DNA of 60,821 nucleotides. It comes from Flavobacterium cerinum. Its GTDB lineage: Bacteria; Bacteroidota; Bacteroidia; Flavobacteriales; Flavobacteriaceae. Location: the NCBI RefSeq assembly GCF_004028155.1, contig NZ_SBII01000018.1, positions 1 to 60,821 on the forward strand, in the 5' to 3' direction. Both the position numbers and the translations under genes were made by a program. Shown one piece after another: positions 47,346 through 55,621 of this stretch. The notes beneath the pieces were generated by a model. The model was given only the letters and a program-made list of their open reading frames with translations, was not told the DNA's origin and searched no databases. Every line of letters begins with the position of its first letter. The stretch's first letter is position 1.

Positions 47346-48530
47346 TTATTTGTATTTTATATTGATGCTTACAATATCCGAGTTCAGGTTTGTTGAGCGG
47401 CTGTAATGGCCGTATCGTATTTCAAGAACACTGAAATGCTTTATTCCAAAGACACCGTTTGGTGGTGCAAACCTAATGCCCATACCAAAGAAACTGCTAT
47501 CAAATTTAGACAGATCATAATTGCTGGTATAAAACTCTTCCGATCCGGTATGTTCTTTATAACCATTAAAGTATTTTGCAGCACTTTGGGTATAGTACCT
47601 GTAAAAAGGGCTTATTGAAAAGAAAGGCGATAGCTTTACAGGAACTTCAATATCCGCTGTGTGTGATGTTAGTTTCCAGTCATCCGTATAATAGCGGTAG
47701 TAGGCCCTTATTATTACATTATCTCCTAAATAGTAACTGCCCCGAACTGCCAGTGGTATCTTGAACCTGCTGTCGGGAAGGTTTTCCTGATGCACACTGC
47801 CGTCATTAAAATATACCCTATGGAAAGGAAGGCTCAGGTAGCCCTGCTGCGATACAATATCTGCCTGAAATAATATCTGAAAGTTCTTATTGACAACCTG
47901 AGAGTAGCTCAAGGTTCCGGCAAAGGTGTTTCTTCCTTCTGTACCACCATTGCCTATTGTTGGCCGCAATTCTTCAGGATTAATCAGTTTTACCTGATCC
48001 AGATAGGTTTGGAACTTGGCCGTAAATTCACCATTTCGATCCTTCGTTTTTTTAGAGTAACTGATATTTCCTCCAAAAGACTGGTAATCAAATTCGGTGG
48101 AAGAGGAGAGGCCAACACCGATAGTATTTCCTTTCTGCTCATCTTCCCGGGTATAGCTTACCGAAGGATAAAAACGAATATCAGAATAGGAAGCAGAAGT
48201 ATTGGCACTAAGGTCAATCATATCCGAAGAGGCAGAGGAATATTGATCTACACCGACTTCAACATCCAGTGTATGTTTTTTCCCTGTTAATCCATACTTG
48301 ACAAACTTTACATCAAGGCTGTTGGAAATGTCCGTCAATTTTTCAGTGCCTATTCCACCTGTTACAGCAGAGTTATTACCATCCTGTTTGTAATAACTTG
48401 ATACAAGATTGATTTCATCGAGTTTCAGTTTTTGGGCTTTGTAGGCCGTAGAATCTGCAGGGACTTCATCCTGTGCACTTAAGCGTAGTAACCCCAGCAG
48501 GGCAAAACCTGTAATAAATATGCGTTTCAT
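47346..48530 (-). CDS. DUF3570 outer-membrane beta-barrel protein
   Basis: 394 residues with signal peptide (MKRIFITGFALLGLLRLSAQ). The body is alternating hydrophobic/polar beta strands with many aromatic girdle residues (IRAYYRYYTDDWKLTSHTAD, FSISPFYRYYTQSAAKYF) and ends in a terminal strand IVSINIKYK, as in outer-membrane barrels. The text matches DUF3570 (YKQDGNNSAVTGGIGTEKL opening). Substrate and function are not established. It is the last gene of an operon with a DUF4266 small lipoprotein, an ApbE flavin transferase and a thioredoxin-like protein, a conserved grouping that points to a cell-envelope redox or flavin-linked export role (inference). Confidence 0.88.
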   Translation of the reverse strand: MKRIFITGFALLGLLRLSAQDEVPADSTAYKAQKLKLDEINLVSSYYKQDGNNSAVTGGIGTEKLTDISNSLDVKFVKYGLTGKKHTLDVEVGVDQYSSASSDMIDLSANTSASYSDIRFYPSVSYTREDEQKGNTIGVGLSSSTEFDYQSFGGNISYSKKTKDRNGEFTAKFQTYLDQVKLINPEELRPTIGNGGTEGRNTFAGTLSYSQVVNKNFQILFQADIVSQQGYLSLPFHRVYFNDGSVHQENLPDSRFKIPLAVRGSYYLGDNVIIRAYYRYYTDDWKLTSHTADIEVPVKLSPFFSISPFYRYYTQSAAKYFNGYKEHTGSEEFYTSNYDLSKFDSSFFGMGIRFAPPNGVFGIKHFSVLEIRYGHYSRSTNLNSDIVSINIKYK

Positions 48531-48549
48531 TTACTTTGTTTTATTGATA

Positions 48550-48771
48550 TTAATTACAGCCGCAGCCACCGCCGCTTTTTCCTGAGTTAGCGCCGGATGA
48601 ACCTTCACGGTACGTTTGAAAACTTAGTTCTGTTTTTTCTACCTTACGGTTACTGAGTGCCATTTCGGCATCATTGATCTTGTTTTTCTGATACTCTTTT
48701 ACGGAAGTACAAGAAGTGACGGCACTGGCAATAATGATAATAGCACCGTAAATGCAGAAAATGCGTTTCAT
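48550..48771 (-). CDS. DUF4266 small lipoprotein with GGGCGCN tail
   Basis: 73 residues. Signal peptide ending in a lipobox-like VTSC at about 18-21, so the Cys is probably lipidated. The DUF4266 core follows: VKEYQKNKINDAEMALSNRK and FQTYREGSSG. The last residues are GKSGGGCGCN, a Gly/Cys tail typical of the family. The role is unknown. The C-terminal Cys-x-Cys-Asn could bind a metal or carry a modification. It sits between the ApbE gene (stop 8 bases upstream) and the DUF3570 barrel gene. Confidence 0.88.
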   Translation of the reverse strand: MKRIFCIYGAIIIIASAVTSCTSVKEYQKNKINDAEMALSNRKVEKTELSFQTYREGSSGANSGKSGGGCGCN

Positions 48772-48778
48772 GTAACTT

Positions 48779-49705
48779 TTAGTTTAGGTTAATATTTTTG
48801 GAGGTATAAATTATATTGTTGTCATCTATTATAATACAATGCAGGTCTGGTATCTGGTCGATCAGATAGAGACCTGCTTTTATACCCATTACAGCTATTG
48901 GCGTTGCCATAGCATCGGCAAATTCTGCATTGGGACTAATTACTGTTACACTTTTAATTCCCGATATGGGCAATCCCGTTTTTGGATCGATAGTATGAGA
49001 GTATTTTTTACCATCGATCATTATGTATTTTTCATAATTTCCGGAAGTAGCCACTGCTTTTTCAGAAATATCGATATACGAAAATATGTCCTGCGGCCTG
49101 TCCGGATTGGATATGCCGATACGCCAGGGTTTACCATCGGGTTGCAGACCCCAGGCGGTAAGATCACCGCTGGCATTAATTATGCCGCTCTTTACATTTT
49201 GTTTAAGGAGAAGGGCTTTCGCTTTTTCAGCGGCGTAGCCTTTTCCAATGCCCCCAAAACCAATACGCATCCCTTTTTCTTTTAAGTACACCGTTAGTTG
49301 CTCGGGGTCAAGAATTATATTGTTATAATTGATCAGGTGGACCATTTTTAAAGCGTTTTCTTTAGAAGGAAGCCTTTTCATGTTTTTGTCAAAATTCCAA
49401 AGACTCTTATCGATGCTGCCGTAAGTGATGTCAAAAGCACCCTGGGTTATTTTTGATATGGCAGTACTTCGCTCAATAAGCTCATATACTTCACGATCTA
49501 CCTTAACAGGCTGTATGCCTGCATTATCATTGATTAAGCTTGTCTGGCTATCATTACTAAAAGTAGTAAGTAGTTTTTCAATTCTTTTAATTTCCTGAAT
49601 AGCATTGTCTATATGGTTTTGAGCAATAGCAGTAGTAGCTGCTACCACGGTGATGGTAAAGTTATTCCCCATTAATTTTAAGGACTGAGAATAAGGTTTC
49701 ATCAA
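48779..49705 (-). CDS. apbE: FAD:protein FMN transferase (ApbE-like)
   Basis: 308 residues. ApbE motifs: LMGNNFTITVVA at the start, GGIGKGYAAEKAKALL in the middle, NASGDLTAWG, then VATSGNYEKYIMIDGKKYSH with HTIDPKTG, and EFADAMATPIAVMG with the Mg-binding Asp/Ala-Thr. The enzyme moves FMN from FAD to a Thr/Ser of target proteins. Oddly, no signal peptide or lipobox is seen: the first residues already match the domain, whereas most ApbE act outside the cytoplasm. No DxxxGAT/S-type FMN target is obvious in the neighbours. It lies 8 bases downstream of the thioredoxin-like gene. Confidence 0.9.
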   Translation of the reverse strand: MMKPYSQSLKLMGNNFTITVVAATTAIAQNHIDNAIQEIKRIEKLLTTFSNDSQTSLINDNAGIQPVKVDREVYELIERSTAISKITQGAFDITYGSIDKSLWNFDKNMKRLPSKENALKMVHLINYNNIILDPEQLTVYLKEKGMRIGFGGIGKGYAAEKAKALLLKQNVKSGIINASGDLTAWGLQPDGKPWRIGISNPDRPQDIFSYIDISEKAVATSGNYEKYIMIDGKKYSHTIDPKTGLPISGIKSVTVISPNAEFADAMATPIAVMGIKAGLYLIDQIPDLHCIIIDDNNIIYTSKNINLN

Positions 49706-49713
49706 TTTTTAAA

Positions 49714-50145
49714 TTATTTGTTTGCTGTACAGATCGCTTTTATTTCCTTTGCCCATTTCTCTACTGGCACTTCCGGTTTTCCCTTCCAGGTTTTTAAAAC
49801 CTTACCATCCGCATTGAGAAGCAGGGTATAAGGAAAAAGACCTTCTTTATTGTATTTTTCCGCAAGGGCTTCATTTCTTTTTACGAGTTCTGCTGATTGC
49901 TGGTTTTTCTTTTTTCTTGGAAAATCGGCATTGACCATAACAAGGTTGCCTTTTGCCATGTCCTGGAATGTGTCACTCTCCAGATAATCCTTTCGGAGCA
50001 TAATACAGGGGCCACACCAATCGGAGCCTGAGAAATTAAGTAATATCAGCTCATTTTTTTCTTTGGCGGTTTTTTTTGCATTTTCAAAATCCGTTTCCCA
50101 TTGAAAGGGGATAAGTATTATCAGCAGTAGGGCTATACATTTCAT
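49714..50145 (-). CDS. Exported thioredoxin-like protein
   Basis: 143 residues. A short signal peptide (MKCIALLLIILIPFQWETDF) precedes a thioredoxin fold. The active site is WCGPC, with C44 and C47, in NFSGSDWCGPCIMLRKDYLE. The rest follows the DsbD-C-terminal/thioredoxin_7 pattern (VMVNADFPRKKKN; LFPYTLLLNADGKVLKTWKG). It should reduce or exchange disulfides in the periplasm. It is the first gene of the ApbE-DUF4266-DUF3570 operon, so its substrate may be the Cys-rich tail of the DUF4266 protein (inference). Confidence 0.9.
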   Translation of the reverse strand: MKCIALLLIILIPFQWETDFENAKKTAKEKNELILLNFSGSDWCGPCIMLRKDYLESDTFQDMAKGNLVMVNADFPRKKKNQQSAELVKRNEALAEKYNKEGLFPYTLLLNADGKVLKTWKGKPEVPVEKWAKEIKAICTANK

Positions 50146-50221
50146 GTTCGTAAGATTTTATAATAAAATAACGCGAATATAGAGACAGGAGTATTATAGA
50201 AAACTTAAGATTGGCTTAAGA

Positions 50222-50918
50222 TTAAGCAGTCTGCACGCCAAAAACATAACCTACCAATGCTGAAATACACATAGCAACGGTACCCCAAAGGCAGATGCGG
50301 AGTATTGATTTTATTGGATTAGAACCGCCCGCTTTGGCAGCCAATGATCCTGAAACAGCTAAAAACAATATAGCAAATGCATATTGGAAAACAACCATGT
50401 ATTTAATAGGAGCTACAATAGCCACGGCAAGAGGGGAGTATCCCCCCGGCAATAAATGCAATTGCAGAAGCCATAGCAGCCTGGAACGGTTTGGCCTGTG
50501 TCATCTCATTTATACCCAACTCATCATGGGCATGTGTTTTTAAGGCATTATGGTGAGTTAATTGTATGGCTACCTGATGTGCCAGTTCCGGTTCAAGACC
50601 TTTTACAATGTAAATCTCAGTTAGTTCCTGTAATTCGGCTTCAGGCATTTCTTCCAACTCTTTCCTTTCCCTTTCCAGACCGGCATGTTCAATGTCGCTT
50701 TGTGAACTTACCGACACATATTCTCCGGCAGCCATTGAAAGTGCACCTGCAACGACACCGGCTACCGCTGCCAAAACAATGGGATTCCTTGTATCGCTGG
50801 CAGCAGCAATACCAATTACCAAACTTGTTGTAGAGAGGATGCCGTCATTAGCACCCAGAACAGCTGCACGCAGCCAGCCACTTCGGTTGATAAAATGTGT
50901 TTCCGGTTTTGTATTCAT
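50222..50918 (-). pseudogene. VIT/CCC1-family transporter, frameshifted
   Basis: Two overlapping frames together make one ~230-residue VIT1/CCC1 (vacuolar iron transporter-like) protein. The first reads GWLRAAVLGANDGILSTTSL, then VAGALSMAAGEYVSVSSQSD and a Glu-rich cytoplasmic region. The second reads LAVAIVAPIKYMVVFQYAFA and GTVAMCISALVGYVFGV. They join at a four-base G run at 50433-50436, where one extra base breaks GGILPLAVAIVAP. The family exports Fe or Mn. All expected motifs remain, so the break is recent or a sequence error. Confidence 0.85.
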
Positions 50919-51058
50919 ATCATTTATAGGAATAGATCTATTGTAAAGACAAAAGGCTCTAGTAAAGTTAGGCTATAATCATATTTAAATTACAGGTATT
51001 TTATATTTAAGCATTTACATCCTAGTTTTAATTTATACCAAGTATGAATTAGATATGG

Positions 51059-51092
51059 TTGGCGGGCTACGGATTAAGATAATTTATCTTTG
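51059..51092 (+). promoter_or_regulatory. Promoter of the small XRE regulator
   Basis: TTG at 51059-51061 and TATCTTTG at 51085-51092, 23 bases apart, match the Bacteroidota TTG / TAnnTTTG promoter. Transcription would start near 51098, upstream of the ATG at 51123 with an AAGGA just before it. Confidence 0.6.
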
Positions 51093-51122
51093 AGCTTAGA
51101 TAATACATTATTCACAAGGACT

Positions 51123-51356
51123 ATGCTGCATTTTAAAGATAAAAGATTGGTGAAATTCGGAAAGCATATACAGGATTTTCGGCTTAAGCTCGGTTTAGAA
51201 CCGAATGATATTGCTGAAAATAGCTCCATATCACGTAGGGATCTTCAGGCTATTGAAGAAGGGAATAAGAATTTTGCATTCACAACTTTTTTGGAACTTG
51301 CCAAAGGTATAGGTGTAAGCCCAGCAGATTTATTGAATGTAGATCTTGAGGATTAA
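51123..51356 (+). CDS. Small XRE-type helix-turn-helix regulator
   Basis: 77 residues, essentially one Cro/C1 DNA-binding domain. RLVKFGKHIQDFRLKLGLEP is followed by NDIAENSSISRRDLQAIEEG, with the recognition helix in SISRRDLQAIE, and FTTFLELAKGIGVSPADLLN. The start ATG at 51123 is chosen because an upstream TTG at 51090 lies inside the -7 box. It probably represses its own or neighbouring promoters; the target is unknown. It is convergent with the DUF2867 gene, whose stop is 14 bases away. Confidence 0.85.
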   Translation: MLHFKDKRLVKFGKHIQDFRLKLGLEPNDIAENSSISRRDLQAIEEGNKNFAFTTFLELAKGIGVSPADLLNVDLED

Positions 51357-51370
51357 TTTTTCACTAAATA

Positions 51371-52789
51371 CTATTTAGCAATTTTGTTTATCATTCCATT
51401 AAAAATAAAATAGTGGAAAGGTAATACTACATACCAGTACAATCGTCCCGCAATTCCTAAAGGGCGAAACGTAGCAGTTTGAATTATTGTATTGTTTTCC
51501 ATCTTAAATTCCAGCCATGCCTCACCGGGAAGTTTCATCTCGGCATAGAGCAACAGTCTTTTTTCTGTGCGATCAGCATAGATAACACGCCAAAAATCAA
51601 GTGATTCGCCCACAGCGATAATCGTTTTGTTTTTTCTGCCCCTTTTAAGGCCAACGCCTCCAAACAGTTTGTCGAGGAATCCCCTGAAACTCCATAACCA
51701 ATCGGCGTAATACCAACCCGACTCGCCACCTATGGCAAATATTCTTTCAAGTGACACTTCAGGATTTTTAGCGAAAGCTGTTTTTTCATCAATAAATACT
51801 CCATATTGAGGTGTATTTATCTGTTTTGATAAGTCCTTGCTTAGGTTAGTATTTCCCATAGCATCTTTCCAACTGGATAGAACAAGATTTTGTTCTATTT
51901 TGTCAAATGCTATAAGTATAGCTTCCTTGTAAGGCAGTAAGATAATACCTAATGTTTCCATAAGAGTATTGGGATGCGCTACAACATCAATTTTCATGCT
52001 TTCCACTAAATTTTTAGCTAATGGATAGGAAGTTGATGTGACGAAATACAGCCAGTAGGAGGACAGGCGTGGTGTCATAATCGGCACTGTGATTATATAC
52101 CTTTTCAGCCCTCTTACCTTGGCAAATTCCAATAACATTTGTTTATACGTAAGAATGTCGGGGCCATAGATATCGTAGTGTTGTCCAAAAGTTACTTCTT
52201 TGAGTAAAACGCCAGACAAAAATTGAATAACATTACTGATGGCTATAGGCTGGCATTTTGTATTCAGCCATTTTGGTGCGACCATGACAGGAAGTTTTTC
52301 TACGAGATCACGTATAATTTCAAATGAAGCACTTCCTGAGCCTACTATAATTCCTGCTCTTAAGGTAGTTAGTGGCTTATTTCCGCTGGCAAGTATATCT
52401 TCCACATTTTTTCTTGAAGAAAGATGTTTTGAAAGTTTTTCGTCATTAACAATACCACTCAGGTAAATTATTTGTCTTGCCTTTGTTGTATTGATCGCTT
52501 CAACAAAATTCTTTGCCGACTCCTCTTCCATTGCACTAAACTCTCCGTTTGAACTCATTGAATGGACAAGGTAGTAAGCTGCATCAATATCAGCAGGAAA
52601 GGACTTAAGGCTTTCTTTGTCCAATAGGTCAGCTTCAATTATGGTGATTAACCCTTTATTGTTGAATCGTTCTGTATCGAATCGTCTTTTGTCCCGTACA
52701 CAGCAAACCACTTGATGTCCGTCCGAAAGTAAAGCAGGAAGTAAGCGCTGTGCTATATAACCGGTTGCACCTGTAAGTAGTATTTTCAT
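51371..52789 (-). CDS. SDR-like NAD(P)-binding protein with DUF2867 domain
   Basis: 472 residues. An atypical/extended SDR Rossmann domain occupies the first ~300 residues: LLTGATGYIAQRLLPALL with GATGYIA at the start, VVCCVRDKRR, AAYYLVHSMS and QIIYLSGI. The C-terminal ~170 residues are DUF2867 (AIGGESGWYYADWLWSFRGF, KRLLLYAEMKLPGEAWLEFK, RPLGIAGRLYWYVVLPFHYF). The family is found in many bacteria as a possible membrane-associated NAD(P)-dependent reductase. Its substrate is unknown. It appears to be a single-gene transcript. Confidence 0.88.
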   Translation of the reverse strand: MKILLTGATGYIAQRLLPALLSDGHQVVCCVRDKRRFDTERFNNKGLITIIEADLLDKESLKSFPADIDAAYYLVHSMSSNGEFSAMEEESAKNFVEAINTTKARQIIYLSGIVNDEKLSKHLSSRKNVEDILASGNKPLTTLRAGIIVGSGSASFEIIRDLVEKLPVMVAPKWLNTKCQPIAISNVIQFLSGVLLKEVTFGQHYDIYGPDILTYKQMLLEFAKVRGLKRYIITVPIMTPRLSSYWLYFVTSTSYPLAKNLVESMKIDVVAHPNTLMETLGIILLPYKEAILIAFDKIEQNLVLSSWKDAMGNTNLSKDLSKQINTPQYGVFIDEKTAFAKNPEVSLERIFAIGGESGWYYADWLWSFRGFLDKLFGGVGLKRGRKNKTIIAVGESLDFWRVIYADRTEKRLLLYAEMKLPGEAWLEFKMENNTIIQTATFRPLGIAGRLYWYVVLPFHYFIFNGMINKIAK

Positions 52790-52879
52790 AATTCATCGTA
52801 TTAGGTAGCCAATAATCACCTTTATAAAAAAGAAGTCTAATTTTTTTATGGCACTAATATACAAGTCTACACTAAAAAC

Positions 52880-52908
52880 AAAGAGGTAGTGTTAACTACC
52901 TCTTTTTA
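52880..52908. terminator. Hairpin terminator upstream of the IS1595-type module
   Basis: AAAGAGGTAGT and ACTACCTCTTT form an 11-base stem followed by a T run on the plus strand. No plus-strand gene precedes it, so it may belong to a gene lost from this site. No gene was found in 52909-53168. Confidence 0.65.
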
Positions 52909-53168
52909 ACTATAAAGGATAAAACAATAATATTATACTTATAAGCTCAGTTAAACTAATCTTAAATATAATTTGATGTTTTCCCTTAGATCTTGTAATT
53001 CTCAGGTTCATTAAAATCATTTACATTATACAATTTGTTATAGTATTAATAATCTATGATATTATTAATACTATCAATAAGCTGAAACAAATGTAGTATA
53101 ATTACGATAAATTATTTGTTTTAATACGAATTTATTACTATATTTAAGTAGTTATAAATCAATATTTT

Positions 53169-54098
53169 ATGTTTTCATTCAAAAGTATTTTAGACCTTTT
53201 AAGAGCATTCCCAAATGAACAAGCTTGTATCTTACATTTAGAACAAGTTCGTTGGAATGGAATAGTTATAAGCCCGTTTGATAGTGCTTCTAAGGTGTAT
53301 AAGTGTGCAAACAATCGTTACAAGTGTAAAAACACAGGTAAATACTTTAATGTAAGAACTAATACCATTTTTGAAGGAACTAAAATATCATTACAAAACT
53401 GGTTTATAGCTATATATCTATTCACTTCTCATAAGAGAAGTATTAGTAGTTATCAATTAGCAAAAGATTTAAATATCACTCAAAAAAGTGCTTGGTTTAT
53501 ATTACAACGTCTTAGATATTCTACTGTTCATAATTCATTTTTAAGAGAATTAACAGGTATTGTAGAAGTTGATGAAACTTTTGTTGGTGGTAAGAATAAA
53601 AATAGACATCGTGATAAAAAAGTACCTATGTCACAAGGTCGTAGTTTTAAAGATAAAACACCTGTATTAGGTATGATAGAACGTGGAGGTTTATTAAGAG
53701 CAATTGTTATTCCTAATACATCAAGTAAAGCTATACAGCCACTGCTATTGCAAAACATTGAACTAAATTCTAAGCTAATGTCTGATGAATGGAAAGCTTA
53801 TAAAGGTATGAACAAATATTATCAGCATAAGTTTATAGATCATGGTAAAAAGCAATATCTTAGCGATGATTGTACAACTAATTCAATTGAGAATTTCTGG
53901 TCACATTTTAAAAGAAGTATTATAGGAGTATATTATCACACATCACGGAAACATTTACAACAATATGTAAATGAATCTGTGTTTAGATATAATACTAAAT
54001 CTAATCAAACTGATACAAGATTTAATATGTTATTAGAAACAACAAATGGTAAAAGATTAACTTATAAATCATTGATTAATGGTAAAGGAAGTATATAA
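53169..54098 (+). CDS. IS1595 family (ISXO2-like) transposase
   Basis: 309 residues. The N-terminus contains a Cys-containing zinc-ribbon-like region (YKCANNRYKCKNTGKYFNVR) and the DNA-binding FEGTKISLQNWFIAIYLFTS. The DDE part shows GIVEVDETFVGGKNKNRHRD, then SDEWKAYKGM and NSIENFWSHFKR. Catalytic acidic residues are present, so it could be active. Terminal inverted repeats could not be identified by eye. It overlaps the next gene by 20 bases. Confidence 0.9.
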   Translation: MFSFKSILDLLRAFPNEQACILHLEQVRWNGIVISPFDSASKVYKCANNRYKCKNTGKYFNVRTNTIFEGTKISLQNWFIAIYLFTSHKRSISSYQLAKDLNITQKSAWFILQRLRYSTVHNSFLRELTGIVEVDETFVGGKNKNRHRDKKVPMSQGRSFKDKTPVLGMIERGGLLRAIVIPNTSSKAIQPLLLQNIELNSKLMSDEWKAYKGMNKYYQHKFIDHGKKQYLSDDCTTNSIENFWSHFKRSIIGVYYHTSRKHLQQYVNESVFRYNTKSNQTDTRFNMLLETTNGKRLTYKSLINGKGSI

Positions 54099-54429
54099 TG
54101 AATTAAAGCAAGAGTTCAAGAATAAAACTCATAACGAGTCTTTATTTGATGATTTCTGTTATAAGTACATTATTGAAGCTGTAGAAGATAAAGACTTATT
54201 AGAAGTGCTTAATAAACATAATAAAGATATATCTAAAGTAAAGACTCTAGATTATTTTGATAATGAAAAAATACTAACAAGAGCTATAAAAATCAATACT
54301 TTGTTAGAAGTATCAAAAGATTTTAATGAATTTCAAAAATTGGTTAATATTATTAAACCTGAGAAAAGTACAGATACTGTTGAGTTTGATAAAGTATTAA
54401 TTGAATTAATTAAAACTAAAAAAGAATAA
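54079..54429 (+). CDS. Hypothetical protein coupled to the transposase gene
   Basis: 116 residues, helical and charged (EVYNELKQEFKNKTHNESLF; CYKYIIEAVEDKDLLEVLNK). It starts inside the transposase gene, overlapping by 20 bases, so the two are translationally coupled and the small protein is probably part of the element (accessory or passenger). I know no family for it. No signal peptide or membrane segment. Confidence 0.65.
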   Translation: MVKEVYNELKQEFKNKTHNESLFDDFCYKYIIEAVEDKDLLEVLNKHNKDISKVKTLDYFDNEKILTRAIKINTLLEVSKDFNEFQKLVNIIKPEKSTDTVEFDKVLIELIKTKKE

Positions 54430-54432
54430 TTT

Positions 54433-54828
54433 CTACTCTTTAATTATTTCAAAATTTTTGTATTTAAATATGCAATAATTTTCATTATCTATAGTCATTA
54501 TTTGATATTTAGAAGCATTAACTGCAATTATTGTAGGTAAAGATTCATTTTCATATTTCATTATTAAAAATGATCTAGTTCCATCCTCTTTTTTTTCCTC
54601 TCTATAATAATGAAATGTATTTATAACATATTCATGTGTAGAATAATTATAAGATTTCATTTCGATATCTTGTAATTTAAGTCTAAAAGTAAATGTAATA
54701 TCAATTTCATGATTGGTAATTGTATTATCGTTTATAGGGCTTATCCCTAAACTATAACATTTAAATGCTATATCATTTTGAGAAACAGAGATAAAAGGAA
54801 TTAATAAGAATAAGTAAAATAATTTCAT
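54433..54828 (-). CDS. Small secreted hypothetical protein
   Basis: 131 residues with signal peptide (MKLFYLFLLIPFISVSQ). The mature part is beta-rich (DITFTFRLKLQDIEMKSYNY; IIAVNASKYQIMTIDNENYC). There is no family I can name. The stop is 3 bases from the end of the accessory gene on the other strand, so it may be cargo of the same element. The 5' side carries a long structured stretch (54868-55045) that may be its leader. Confidence 0.6.
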   Translation of the reverse strand: MKLFYLFLLIPFISVSQNDIAFKCYSLGISPINDNTITNHEIDITFTFRLKLQDIEMKSYNYSTHEYVINTFHYYREEKKEDGTRSFLIMKYENESLPTIIAVNASKYQIMTIDNENYCIFKYKNFEIIKE

Positions 54829-54867
54829 AAGATTTAAGTAATCACTTAAACCCTAGTGAATATTAGT

Positions 54868-55045
54868 TAATAAAAAAGCGTGGGTTTATAACCATACCTG
54901 CATTCGAGGTTCTGGACAAACCCTACGCCAAGATAAGTTATACCCACGCCAAGGCATGAGCATAGTCTTATTATCTTTTGGCGTATTTGTGAATTGTCCA
55001 GATTCCGAATACCATGATAATAGCTAACGCTACAAATATTTTCAA
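54868..55045 (-). ncRNA. Highly structured non-coding stretch: candidate attenuator or small RNA
   Basis: On the minus strand, GCGTGGGTATAAC (54949-54937) pairs with GTTATAAACCCACGC (54892-54878), directly followed by six U: an intrinsic terminator. The segment enclosed by this stem contains an arm (54936-54911: TTATCTTGGCGTA...TTGTCCAGA) that also pairs with an earlier segment (55002-54971: TCTGGACAA...TACGCC, then AAGATAA). The two pairings cross, so they may exclude each other or form a pseudoknot. It lies directly upstream of the minus-strand gene at 54433-54828. This could be an attenuator, a riboswitch-like leader, or a small RNA ending in its own terminator. Confidence 0.45.
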
Positions 55046-55066
55046 TTACAAATATATACAATCTGA

Positions 55067-55110
55067 GAATAACTTTTTTAGCTAGTGCTTTCAGCAGCTA
55101 AAAGTTATTT
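55067..55110. repeat. Inverted repeat next to the structured stretch
   Basis: AATAACTTTT-AGCT and AGCTAAAAGTTATT form a 14-base stem with a 2-base bulge around a 16-base loop. It adds to the dense secondary structure at 54868-55154. Confidence 0.6.
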
Positions 55111-55125
55111 CCCATATTGTTATAA

Positions 55126-55154
55126 ACAAAAAAGAGCAAGTGTTAGTTGCTCTT
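55126..55154 (-). terminator. Terminator on the minus strand
   Basis: AAGAGCAA and TTGCTCTT are perfect arms; a six-base T run follows on the minus strand. It cuts across a 73-codon open frame at 55091-55312, which suggests that frame is not a gene. No gene was supported between 55155 and 55494. Confidence 0.7.
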
Positions 55155-55494
55155 AGTTCTTTTAACTTACATAAAAGAGAAACTATTAATAAAAGAATAA
55201 TAAAAGTAATTTTTAGAACTTTTAATATCTTCATTATAGTTTTATACTTCGGAAATTTCCTTAGTATTTTCATAGTCTTGTAAAAACTAAAATTAATATC
55301 TTGTTTATCCACGAAGGATTTATTCGATACTTTTATGTAAGTTTTTAAAGAGCTAAAGTAAGAAAACTAAATCAAATAAATATTAACAAGTGTAAAACAC
55401 AAAGCAAGTTTGTGTAAAATGGTATATTAATGCCTTTTTTATAAAGAAATAGGAGTCTATAAATGTACTTAAAATAAAGTATAATAGTACATTG

Positions 55495-55621
55495 GGTTCT
55501 GTCGCATCTAAGAATGAGTGTTACCTTTATTCTTCTAAATTCATAATGTAATGAAAACCAAAGGTCATTGTTATCCAAAAACTATAATTCTTCAAGCTGT
55601 GTATTTCAAATTAAGATTTAC
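55495..55621 (+). mobile_element. Left-end fragment of a second IS6-like copy
   Basis: The inverted repeat GGTTCTGTCGCATCT is followed by sequence matching the left end of the element at 43656, including the transposase start KTKGHCYPKTIILQAVYFK. The match stops abruptly at 55621, where LigD polymerase sequence begins. The right part of the element is missing. Confidence 0.85.

Noticed and set aside
51090..51122. Upstream TTG start for the XRE regulator.
   Set aside because: It lies in the TATCTTTG -7 element; the ATG at 51123 has an AAGGA before it.
55091..55312. 73-codon minus-strand frame with a hydrophobic stretch.
   Set aside because: A perfect intrinsic terminator (55126-55154) lies inside its end, and the content is low complexity. 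A shorter real peptide cannot be excluded.
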